A stretch of DNA of 64,000 nt from Lingula anatina (taxonomy: Eukaryota; Brachiopoda; Lingulata; Lingulida; Lingulidae), in NCBI RefSeq assembly GCF_001039355.2, contig NW_019776036.1, positions 27,040-91,039 on the forward strand, read 5' to 3'. Under the pieces are notes generated by a model. The model saw only the letters and a list, made by a program, of their open reading frames with translations, was not told the origin of the DNA and did no database searches. A program made the translations under genes and the position numbers. This document shows, one piece after another, positions 49,346 to 60,204 of the stretch (positions are counted from its first letter, which is position 1; the number at the start of each line of letters is the position of its first letter).

Positions 49346-50457
49346 GTCTCTAGCGGGTATTGAACAGGTAGTCTAAGTATCGTGATGATAGCCTGGAGGG
49401 ACAAGCCTAAACAGCCTAGGTTTGCTGACACGAGAGCGTTAACGGCGGTGAGCGGTTTTAAGTTTCACGTAGCAACACTGCTGATAGATCACAGTGGGTA
49501 GGAAGGTTTTTCTCAAAACTTCGATGAACCTTTTGCGCTCACCTCAGATGGTCTACAGTCAGGATAATGATCCTGGGGGAAATTACTCTTGTTGAGCAAG
49601 ATGACAGTCAGACTGTGCCTTAATGTCACAATTTCCCCCAAGTCTTCTTAATGTGGCCCGTCCGCATACAAGTTACTCCACGAGGTCCTATAGAAGCCAC
49701 CAAACGGGTCAAAATAGGGCCGTAGCAAATGAGTTCAATATCCAATAAACTAGTGAAATATTATCATAAGTTTCATCTCCAGTTACATCAACACAGACGA
49801 CTTTGATATTACGCACACCAGTCATATATCCACGAAACACAGCGATTTCATCTTTCAGTGGCCTTTTTCTGCGACCATTGCTTATTCAGCCTTCTGTTTA
49901 TTCAACTCAATCTACAAATCCCGTCTTTTCTGTTTGCTTAGAATCAACTGTTCCCACTCGTTACCCTCAATACAAATGTAAAAACCATCATATTTTGATA
50001 GGCGCATTATTATAATCCACCCATAATATATTTTTCCGCACCCATGAGTCTTTTACCTAGTCTATTTTGTATATTTTAAGTGACAATTATGTTCTTTTTT
50101 CAGTATCGGTAAGTAGAATATAAGCATGTGAAGCACGCGTTGAATGTAAACAAAGAGGGTCAGTAGAATCGAAGTGATGGATACAATCAACATGCCGTTA
50201 CTAAAAGCAACAAGCCTAGCGGGCTTGGCTTACGGAAAACTTATTAGGACAGGATTTTAGCTTAAATCTTTTTCTAGAAATATTCTTATAATAAAGGTAA
50301 ATGTTTGACAAAAATACAATTAGATTTTTATGATTCGATTTTCAAAAGAATGAAATTGTAAAAGGTATCTGCAATTCTGTTTTATTTCATTAGCTATTTT
50401 TGTATAATGAGCTTTCGTATAAAGGAATCATAATGAGTGAATTTCTCCGCTAACACA

Positions 50458-50665
50458 ATTTGCCTGCGCGAGTCACTCTGAATGTAACCCTTTTTTCTTC
50501 CGTGATTTTAGGGGGCGTTTTTCACTTTTTATACAGCACCATAAAGACATCACGATTTGCCTGCACGTCTCGCGAAGACGTTTGCTGCACTCTGAATTTT
50601 TCCTGTTTTTTCTCCTACGATTGTAAGGGGCGTTTTTCACTTTTTATACAGCGTTATTAAGATAC
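50458..50665. repeat. Two-copy imperfect tandem repeat of about 100 bp
   Basis: Both copies run atttgcctgc(g/a)cg, cactctgaat, a T-rich step, then ggggcgtttttcacttttta and tacagc. Copy two has an extra cgaagacgtttgctg. Non-coding. Confidence 0.7.
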
Positions 50666-51116
50666 TAGTGGCAGAGGCCGGTAAAGGTGTAACTATTCCC
50701 TGGGTTCGTTTCCAGCACGCCTACATTAAATTCCATGAGATAAAAATGAAATCTCCACGCCGTCAGAAAAATATGCTTCGTATAAGCTGTGTAATTTCAC
50801 GTTAAGGTTATTTCATCATTTTGGCTTTGGCGCAAAGACTACTTTCTACTTTTTTACTTCTCACCCCAACCCCCGACCCCGTTGAGGTAGATTGTTTTAC
50901 TCCATCTTCAGCTAAAAGTACACTTTTTTTATTTGGGTTATTAGAGACTCAGTCTTCTAAAAAAATGTGCAATGTCCTCTTCATTATATGGTTGTATGCT
51001 TTTTGTTAATCTTTTTTTTAAATAAAAGACCATTTGTGTAATTGTAGAAGGGACCTTTTTTATATCCAACTAATTAGTAAAGAAATTGAAAGAAGGAAAG
51101 AAATTGCAGACTATCA

Positions 51117-51273
51117 GGCCTGTACCCAGCCATTTCAAAAGAGGGGGCGTGATTTCCTGAAAAAGTTGACCTTTTCCCATGAAACCTCCGTGTACGTAGG
51201 TCATAAATTGCCCAGAGCAGACAACCTTCTTCTGGGGTTCGAACCCACCCCCCCCTTTCCGGCTACAGACCTG
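51117..51273. mobile_element. MITE-like element with 15-bp terminal inverted repeats
   Basis: Left end caggcctgtacccag and right end ccggctacagacctg are inverted repeats with a few mismatches (right end reversed: caggtctgtagccgg). The 157-bp interior holds ttcgaaccc followed by a C run, and no coding frame. A related copy lies at 39386-39562. The size, the TIRs and a second copy nearby fit a non-autonomous DNA transposon; no target-site duplication is clear. Confidence 0.5.
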
Positions 51274-52620
51274 TTTATTTTGGTAATTAACATAAACGAT
51301 CGCAGGGGCTGAGGGAGGTTACCCCCCTCCCCCCCCCCCCTCCTCCCACACACATTCACGAAAGTTTTTTTTAACCATTTCAGTTCTAAAACAGGGAAAA
51401 GGGGAACTATGGAGCCCTACATATGCCATCTTCTTTCAAGCAAATATAAAGTAGTTGAAATATTTAAGGAAATGTAAAAAGTAAGTAAAATATTAAATCA
51501 CACCAAGTATATTATCCTTTCGTTAGCCCTTTTCCTTGTAAAATTAAAGCTACCAAAAATGGACAACTCTACATTAATGTTTATAACAAAAAAGTATTAT
51601 CACTTTATCTTTATTATCATCATCCGTGAAACAAGAAATGAAATGAAAGTTTCTTCAAAGTGCAATGTGGATCGGTGAATATTGTGGATCAGTGTCCCAG
51701 TGTACGCGGACAAGGTCGTCCAATGGGGCAGGTTTGTAAACTGCAGGTTGATATCATGTCAACAAGATGCAATGACACGGTCAATCGTAATAGGGGGAGA
51801 GGCATGCGTGGTTTTCCTCCAAAAACTATTATAACATTGATTCTTCCCTCCGAAGTAAATGCATATTTTTGTCTTTTTAAACAAATAAGTTAAGGTATGA
51901 AAACACTGAATGCATTTCAAACGTTGGTGTATATACAATTCAATAATGAAATTTGGGTCTCACTCTCATACGACACCCCCGCGATCAAACTGACAACATG
52001 GTGACGACACCAACGCCCCCTGCCGACAATCTACGATTGGAAGTCTAAGAGCGGGCAATTGTGAACGTGTAATAACTTTACAGCACACAGAGCAGCATGA
52101 TGGACATATTGCGTTGCACTCCAGAGGAAAACAAAGTAAGCGAAGTGAGCGCGAATTTCTTTGGGGAACCGCCGTGTGATCCTACGCCAATGCATCGCAG
52201 TTGAGAATAATTTCTTTACTAGCACAAAACACCGAATGTTTCGTCTTTCTCCCATAGTGTGCTTCTGTGAATTCGACTCTTCAATCCATGCGGACTCGTC
52301 GCTCTGGGAAATGTACATGTACAAATAACACTCAGCTCTTAGCCCGGACGTCAAATAAACGCCACAGGAAAATTCATCTTCAATAGACTGAAATCCCAGG
52401 TACTGGAGATTGGTAAGTGCCACCATGTCATACTCTCTTTTCATTTCTCTCATATTCAATTTATGCCCATGTTTCTAGGCCGTTCTTAATTGCCCTTTGA
52501 GGCTAGAACCAAGAGTCATATGCCATATTTAGGTCACGCTCGTCGAGTTTTGTCGTCGTGTTTCTCTTCTAAAGCTGATGTGCATTTTCTCTCAAGTGTG
52601 AGTGAGTGTTGTTCCCTTTT

Positions 52621-52825
52621 TATGTACAGACACAGATGTGTCTGTACATATAGCCGTCACCTGCGTCTGTCGTCGCCGTGCACTTTTACCGATAACACGA
52701 TAAGTGGAAAACCATTTTTATGTACAGACACAGATGTGTCTGTACATATTGCCATCACCTGCGTCCGTCGTCGCCGTCCATGTCGCCGTCGCCGTGCACT
52801 TTCAGCGTTAACACCATAAGTGGAA
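52621..52825. repeat. Tandem pair of units each opening with a 30-bp palindrome
   Basis: tatgtacagacaca, ga, tgtgtctgtacata occurs at 52621-52650 and 52719-52748: 14-bp perfect arms around two bases. Each is followed by cacctgcgtc, gtcgtcgccgt and cac-ttt--cg-taacac-ataagtgga. A half palindrome follows at 52849 and a shortened one (tgtacagac aca gtctgtaca) at 54896-54916, so the motif is part of a local repeat family. Confidence 0.85.
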
Positions 52826-52839
52826 GACAGTTTTACTTT

Positions 52840-55290
52840 TTGGCTTTATATGTACAGAGCTGATGAATATTTATTAAACGCAGGTCAAGTTCGAAAATCA
52901 GCATGATCGGGCCACTGTTTTAGTAGTTATGTTTTTTCACTTTTCAGCATATATGCAACACTGTTAACACATTTCAAGGAAAACCGATACGCCTTTTGTG
53001 ATGAAACTCACAGGAGTAATCAATCTTACTAAAACGCAGGTCAAGTTCGAAAATCAGCATAATCGGGCCATTATTTTATAAGTTATGCTGTTTTTTCACA
53101 TTTCCTCATATTCAATTCTTAGGCATGTTACATTGTAACAGTCTCATTATTTAACTAGTAAGATACGTAAAAGTGTTTGTTTGACATTTCCTGCATCTTT
53201 ACAACATTGTTAGTTGATTGTGTAAAAATGATGGCAAACTTGTTATCATGTATTGTATCATAGAGTTTCAAAAATGGAAATAAACTCATATCATTGCAGT
53301 TTGTCAGATTGAATCGTTCACTATGTTCAGAAACTCAGAATGGGGGAAATTGGACATTAAACACTGTTCTATTGATATTTTCCCCCATCTCATCAATTTT
53401 CTTAGTTGATCATATAAAAATGGCAGTAAACTGTTAATTTTGTTATATGTTAAAAAATTGTTAAAAGTGGAAAAAACATTTCAGAACAGTGCCATCTTGT
53501 TTACATTTTGGCATTTTCAAGGTGTGACTGTGGGGTTCCATGGGCCTGAAGACCTTTGCTAGTCACATTTTCTGAATATCCATGATACTAATATTTTATG
53601 TTGCATCAAAATTTGAAGAAACCCCTATTTTGGGCACTGCTCCCATGATAACCATTTAAGGAAAACCATGTCACTTACTGTTCTCAAACTTACTGGAAAG
53701 AAACATGGGACTTAAATAAAGCTTCAGTAGGCAATGCAGTCTGTTTGGTAAATTTTTCTGGCAGTTAAACAGTTTTTTGTAAAAATTTAATTTTTCACAT
53801 ATTGGCACTTTCAAGGCGTGACTTAGAACCTCCACGGGCTTGAAGACCCATGCTAGTCACATTTTCTGAAAATCCATGATACGTTTATTTTATTATTAAA
53901 AAGTGATGGTCATTATGCAGTTAAGCATTATGTAATATTGCATCAAAATAGATGAAAACACAATTTTGGGTGCTGCTGCCATGATGACCATTATGGGAAA
54001 ACCATGTTACTTATGATTGTCAAACTTTCAAAAAGAAACACAGAACTAAAATGCAGCCAGAGTTGGAAAAGCAGTCTAATTGGCTTCTTTTTCTGGAAGT
54101 TATACATTTTAGTGAAATATTCATTTTTATCATGTTGGCATATTCATTGTGGGACTCGAAGCTCCCATGGACAAGAAGCCAAATGGTAATAAAATTTTCT
54201 ACATGTCCATGCTATTTATAGTCAATAATCAAAAATTGGTGATAATTATCCTGTAATTTATTATGTAACGTTTCATCAAAATTGACAAAAATCTTTTTGC
54301 ACTGCTACTACAAACATTATGAAAAGAAAACTGTTACTTATAATTATTTTTAACTTTCCAGTATAATTTTTAGGATTGGCATGCAGTTCTAATTAGAAAG
54401 CCAGCTCAATTGGGTTATCATTTATTATTGAATTTATGCAGTTTTGTGTGAAATTTTCATTTTTCTCATTCTGGCATTTTCAAAGTGTGAACTTGAACTC
54501 CCATGGGCCTGAAGGCTTATGCTTGTTACAAATTTTACTTACATTGGTATTACCTGTTGAGCATAATTAAAATTTGATGTTGAATTTGCAGTTAAGCATA
54601 ATGTACTTTTGCATCAGAATTGACAGTAGTAGCCTTTTTTGTGCATTGTTATTTTCTGCTTTTTGTCCATACATNAATTGACAGTAGTAGCCTTTTTTGT
54701 GCATTGTTATTTTCTGCTTTTTGTCCATACATTTGACAGCTTTGCTGCCTTGTTCACTTTTTTCAGCATATATGCAACACCGATAGCACAATAAGTGATA
54801 AAATGTTTTACCTTTTGGCTTGAAACTTACAGAACTGATGAATATTTATAATCTGCTGGTCAAGGTGGAAAATCAGCATTATCGGGCCATTTTTTTGTAC
54901 AGACACAGTCTGTACATATAGCTGTCACCTGCGTCTGTTGTTGCCGTCGCTGTGCACTCAGCAATAACACGATAAGTGGAATACCGTTTAACTTTTTGTA
55001 TTCAAACTTACAGAACTGATGAATATTCATAATACGCAGGTTGAAATCGAAAATCAGCATGATCTGGCCATTTTTTGGGAAGTTATGCTGTTTTTTCCCT
55101 TTTTTCAGCATTTTTGCAACACCGATAACACAATAAGTGAAAAACCGTTTTACCTTTTGGCTTGAAACTTATAGAACTGATGAATATTCACAATACGCAG
55201 GTAAAGTTTGAAAATCAGCATGATCTGGCCATCTATATGGAAGTTATGCTGTTTTTTCCACTTTTTTCAGCATTTATGCAACACCGATAA
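52840..55290. repeat. Cluster of two interleaved diverged repeat families
   Basis: Family 1 (about 130-170 bp) has cagcat-tatgcaacaccgat, aacac(a/g)ataagtg, cttggcttgaaacttacaga, actgatgaatatt, cgcaggtcaag and aatcagcatgatc-ggcca; copies near 52680, 52850-53100, 54750, 54955, 55110 and 55260. Family 2 (period 293-337 bp) has (t)tggcattttcaaggtgtga, cccatgggcctgaag and gctagtcacattttctg; copies start near 53508, 53802, 54134 and 54471. A fragment recurs at 63540-63780. No coding frame survives. Confidence 0.75.
54617..54733. repeat. 57-bp exact duplication around an N: contig overlap left unmerged
   Basis: The segment from aattgacagtagtagcc to gtccatacat stands immediately before and immediately after the N at 54675, identical in both copies. 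This is the mark of two overlapping contigs joined end to end. Confidence 0.9.
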
Positions 55291-56780
55291 CACGTTTTTA
55301 TTTCTTTTTACAGGACATAGAAGATGATAAGCGCCTCCACTTCGATACAGACTACAATGGACGGATCAAGGAATAAAGGTTAGTAAAATTTTTTCTTGGA
55401 ATGTTAAGGGGAATTGAAACAAAATCTAATCTTGTTTTTATTTCTTTTTACAGGACATAGAAGATGATGAGCGCCTCCACTTCGACACAGACTACAATGG
55501 ACGGATCAATGAATAAAGGTTAGTAAAATTTTTTCTTTAACTGTTAAGGGGAATTGAAACAAAATCTAATCTTGTTTTTATTTCTTTTTACAGGACATAG
55601 AAGATGATGAGCGCCTCCACTTCGACACAGACTGCAATGGGTGGATCAACGAATTAAGGTTAGTAAAATTTTTTCTTAGAATGTTAAGGTAAATTGAAAC
55701 AAAATCTAATCTCGTTTTTAATTCTTTTTACAGGACATAGAAGATGATGAGCGCCTCTACTTCGACACAGACTACAATGGGCGGATCAACATATAAAGGT
55801 TAGTAAAATTTTTTCTTAGAATGTTAAGGTAAATTGAAACAAAATCTAATCTCGTTTTTATTTCTTTTTACAGGACATAGAAGATGATGAGCGCCTCCAC
55901 TTCGACACAGGCTACAATGGGCGGATCAACAAATAAAGGTTAGTAAAATTTTTTCTTAAAATCTTAAGGTGAAATGAAACAAAACCTAATCTCATTTTTA
56001 TTTCTTTTTACAGGACATAGAAGATGATGAGCGCCTCCACTTCGACACAGACTGCAATGGGTGGATCAACGAATTAAGGTTAGTAAATTTTTTTCTTAGA
56101 ATGTGAAGGTATATTGAAACAAAATCTAATTGTTTTTATTTCTTTTTACAGGACATAGAAGATGATGAGCGCCTCCACTTCGATACAGACTACAATGGAC
56201 GGATCAACGAATAAAGGTAAGTAAAATTTTTTCTTAGACTGTTCAGGTGAATTGAAACCAAATCTAATCTTGTTTTTATTTCTTTTTACAGGACCTAGAA
56301 GATGATGAGTGCCTCCACTTCGACACAGACTACACTGGACGGATCAACGAATTAAGGTTAGTAAAATTTTTCTTGGGGGGGGGGGGGGTATGTAAATTGA
56401 AAAAATTTTATCTCATTTTTATTTCTTTTTACAGGACATAAAAGAAGATGAGCACCTCCACTTCGACACAGACCACAATGGAGAGATCAACGAATTAAGG
56501 TTAGTAAAATTTGATCTTGGAATGTTTAGGTATATTGAAACAAAATCTAATCTTGTTTTTATTTCTTTTTACAGGGCATAGAAGATGATGAGCACCTGTA
56601 CTTCGACATAGACTACAATGTGCGGATCAACAAATTAAGGTTAGTAAAATTTTCCTGGGGGGGGGGAAATTAAATTGAAAAAATCTTATCCGATTTTTAT
56701 TTCTTTTTACAGGACATAAAAGATGATGAGCGCCTCCAATGCGACATAGACTAACAAAGGGCACATCAACAAATTAAGGT
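55291..56780 (+). repeat. Eleven-unit tandem array of mini-intron plus 65-nt EF-hand-like exon
   Basis: Units recur every 138-143 bp. The 65-nt exon-like cores start at 55314, 55454, 55594, 55734, 55874, 56014, 56152, 56292, 56435, 56575 and 56713. Each is preceded by a CTAAT branch-like step, a T-rich tract (tttttatttctttttacag) and followed by aag/gttagt, so every unit has a complete set of splice signals. The core reads DIEDDERLHFDTDYNGRINE: the FD-x-D-x-N-G-x-I spacing is that of an EF-hand calcium loop, although position 12 falls on the splice point and would be Arg or Ser, not Glu. Units 3, 6 and 8-10 end GAA TTA AG (open); units 1, 2, 4, 5 and 7 have TAA in that place; unit 11 has an internal TAA. 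Because 65 is not a multiple of 3, two cores cannot be chained in frame. No host gene exon was found on either side. Confidence 0.8.
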
Positions 56781-57687
56781 TAGTAAAAATTTTTCTTGGA
56801 ATGTTTAGGTGAATTGAAAAAATCTAATCAATTCAGTTCTGCCAAACATAAAACCCTGTACAAGTAGTTGTATTAACTTCTTCTAACGAAACTGGAGAAG
56901 ACTTCCACAGTTCCATGGCAACAGCATTAGGGATTTTTTAGGTTGCACAACTTACTAATAAAACACACAATTGCAAAAACAATTGTAGGGATCACCTGAT
57001 CTCAGGCTGTTATTTAGGCCTTCCACCACTGTAGGTTTTGGCCATGGATAATTTATGTGTCAGAGGTACCCTAAGATGTCTTGGCACACATCCAAGCGGA
57101 AAGACCACATTCCGCCTAAGACCTATGTAACCCTGTTAAGTATTTATTGAAATATATGGTGAATTTTAAAAAGTGATTTACTTTATTTGTGGCATACATG
57201 AATTTAAGACATTTTAATGCATTAATTTTTGCATCCAATCTATATAGTACAGTATAACTTATAACATGTAACAAAATTCACAGTTCATCATTTGTCGAGA
57301 TTAATATCAATGGATACAAGCTAAATACAGATACTAGTACTCTTATTTCAATATACTTAACCTTTATAGAACTCTAATCAAATTAAAAAAGATAATCTCC
57401 TTCATCGATTATCTACTGGTGCAAATGTAATGCCAAAAATCTATTATGTGTAAAGGAACTACATCCAATACCACTCAAATGAAATTAAAAAGTATGTCGT
57501 CTTATATCTGTCTAAACAATATTCAAAGTATCAAATATTAGGAAAAAAAAAACATACCTTATATAAATATACCCTCAAACATAATATGTCAATGCAAATC
57601 TAGTTCTGTGTAAAAAAAGATGGAAATTTACTTCCATATACACACAGGGGAGGGCTGGTAACCACCAGTTCTTGAAGCAAAATCTAG
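56781..57687. other. Downstream of the array; 3' flank of the AAA gene
   Basis: No exon seen. AT-rich from about 57120 to the AAA stop codon at 57688, where the 3' UTR of that minus-strand gene must lie. Confidence 0.5.
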
Positions 57688-59596
57688 TCATCCATGCTGC
57701 CCAAAGGAATTTGTAAACTGTGCAAATCTGATTAACTCCTCCTGCATTACTGTTTTCCTATTACTCACCAGAGACTTGAGGAAATCCTGCACACATACCC
57801 CCCTCACCTGAACCCTCTCAGGTGGCAGTTCATTTATATTTGCTGTTATTGAAAGGGGATTGTCACCGTGACATGGTATAAATAACCCATCAGGAGTTTG
57901 TATCCAAGAGTCTGTGCCTTGTAAATCTCTCACTGGCTCAAACAATGCTGCATTCACCAGAGTAGCAAGATCACTACCAGAAAACCTGTAATAAGTAGAT
58001 AAAGTGCTGGAATAACTTTACATGTAATTTTCTTTTCTGCTCCTATCAATGTCACATACTGGAACTATTCATTTATGAAAAACACTTAACAAACTTAAGT
58101 TTCAAATGTTTTTCAGGCCCGAAGTATTTTCTGTTAAAGTTATAATAGGGTTGGCGGCCAAGAACAACACTATACCCAACTCTCTAAACATACCAAATAT
58201 AAATATCATTTTAAGGTTTTACCCTTCAGTTTTCTGTGCCAAAAGGAGCCAGTCCTCATCAGACAGCTGCACATCATTGCCTTGACAGTGCAACCTCATA
58301 AGTGCATGCCTGGCCTCTACATCAGGAAGGGGGATGTAGATGCGTTTCTGAAATCTCCTCAGGAAAGCAGGATCCAACTCCCAGGGACAGTTTGTTGCAC
58401 ACAGAAGGAATATTCTATCAGAACTTCCTGAGCTGTCAGCTCCCTCCATCTGCTTCAGAAGTTCAGTTTTCACTCTACGCGTGTGCTCTTCCTCGTGTGA
58501 GCTCCTCTTGCGACACACGCTGTCAATTTCATCAATAAACACTACTGATCTTCCTTCCTGGCTTGTAGCATGCTGAAACAGTTCTTTGATCAACTTTTCA
58601 CTCTCTCCAACCCAACTTGAAATGAGATCCGAGCTTGAGACACTGTAGAAGTTAGACCTGATTTCTGATGACACTGCCTGTGCTAGTCTACTTTTGCCAG
58701 TGCCTGGAGGACCATACAGCAGGATTCTTTGCCAAGGTTTACGCCCACCTACAATGTCAAACCCATTCAAAAATTTCAGAAAAACATGGTCAAGGATTTG
58801 AAATACTGGTATACAGGTACCAAGGTACATGTAGTATTATGGCTATTTGAGTAGTGGCAAACCGTCAAAATTATTTTAAAATTTGACATAGAAAAATTCA
58901 CTGTAAATCAGTTACAAATAAATTATTTAAAAACTAAATTATATTAATTAAAAGCAAAATATTTGAATGAAACAATGTGCATCATGCCTTTAACTTCCTG
59001 TTTTCTGATATAATTATAAATGTAGAAATTGGTTATATTCATTTCGTCTTTTAAGAGTGCTAACGAATAAAATATATCTTTATAAAGCAATAATTATGGG
59101 GAAAAAACATTAATTTACCTGTAAAAAGCTGAGGAAACTGCACAGGCATAATAATAGCTTCTCTCAAAGCCTGCTTGGCCTCCTCCAAACCTGCCACATC
59201 ATTGAAACAAAACTGTCCCTTCAGTGCAATTGTTTCTTCTATGGCTTGGCGCCGAGCCTTTTTCTGCATATCACCTTGGTCATTTTTCTGTACACCTATT
59301 AATTCCATAGAATCGTTAGAACTTGAACTTCCAGCCTGTCGATCTAACTGTCTTATCTTAATAAGTAAGGTCTCCTGCTGATACAACAGAACTGTTGAAA
59401 GTTGGTTCAAAGCACCTATGATAAGAGGGTCAGTTTCTACAGAATGAATTTGGCAGATTAGATCATGAGCAAGAGAGATGTTTGTTTGCATTAAACCAAT
59501 GTCCACATTTGCTTGCTTCTGACTTTCCATTGCAGCTATTTCTAAATATTCTGAAGCTGCTTGATACAATGTCAATGGGTCCATGCTCTCTGCCAT
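57688..59596 (-). CDS. VPS4-like AAA ATPase
   Basis: Exons 59119-59596 (acceptor at 59638, so a 5' UTR exon lies upstream), 58223-58748 and 57688-57985 sum to 1302 nt, 433 residues, as long as VPS4. Start: MAESMDP, the only ATG before the conserved core. Seen: helical N-terminal region 1-100 that could be a diverged MIT-type domain, [19 protein letters not shown] and FPQLFTG, Walker A GPPGTGKS 172-179, pore loop [10 protein letters not shown], Walker [10 protein letters not shown] with D232-E233, sensor 1 [18 protein letters not shown] carrying the two arginine fingers, and a C-terminal helix ending FTNSFGQHG, the hallmark of VPS4. Family role: hexameric disassembly of ESCRT-III on endosomes, midbody and nuclear envelope. 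It is more diverged than a canonical VPS4 (no MIT sequence signature, changed C-terminal insertion [13 protein letters not shown]), so it may be a lineage-specific paralog. Confidence 0.88.
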
Positions 59597-59638
59597 TTGA
59601 GAACTTTGCCTTACTACTGTTAATTTACAAGTACTGTC

Positions 59639-60204
59639 CTGCAAACAAAAAAGTGTAAATGATTAAATGTATTTATCTTTTCCCAATTCAGGCCATAAAA
59701 ACAGTAAAACCCTCAAATAACAGTACTGGACATTTTCTTCTGAAATGCACAAGCAACCAAAACATTACAGGAAACATTTAGAACTCAAATCATTTTTGAT
59801 CATTAAATGGCAAAAACAATTGAATCCATGAGCAGGGACGAGTCGAGCAATGACTTGTGAGTAGGAAAATTTTTAAATTTTTTTATTCATTTATCTGTTC
59901 ATCTTGAAGAACATAATTTATGTGGGGACTTTGATCGATTTAAATAAATTGTTTGAAAAAATGTATTAACTTACTATTTTTTAAATTTAACTTAACCAAT
60001 GAGATAACTACAAATTATCGTCATTTTGATGGCCCCGCGGATCTCGTTACATTTAGATGGGCCTAAAGTTTCTGGCAAACGATTGAAAAATTAGCAACGC
60101 TAACCAGAGGCAATACTCAAAGTAATTTATTTTGAAAACATGTTGAAAAGTTCAAAACCAAATAATCATCAGGATGGGAGGATACTTTGTTTTAGTTTTT
60201 GGTC
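59639..60204. other. Gap between the OTU gene and the AAA gene
   Basis: 566 bp between the stop of the OTU/MULE gene and the first AAA coding exon on the same strand. No exon is seen. It presumably holds the 3' UTR of one gene and the promoter or first non-coding exon of the other. Confidence 0.45.

Larger units (their letters stand above)
49346..52030. other. Gene-poor stretch with small repeats
   Basis: No supported gene. Contains a two-copy repeat at 50458-50665 and a short TIR element at 51117-51273. The plus-strand frames here are short and without family resemblance. A 142-codon minus-strand frame at 52031-52459 adjoins it but is not accepted as a gene. Confidence 0.5.

Noticed and set aside
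52031-52453. 142-codon minus-strand open frame
   Set aside because: No start codon in good context before the open stretch, no domain or biased composition, and rich in Tyr/Cys/His as expected of random translation. Kept only as a note.
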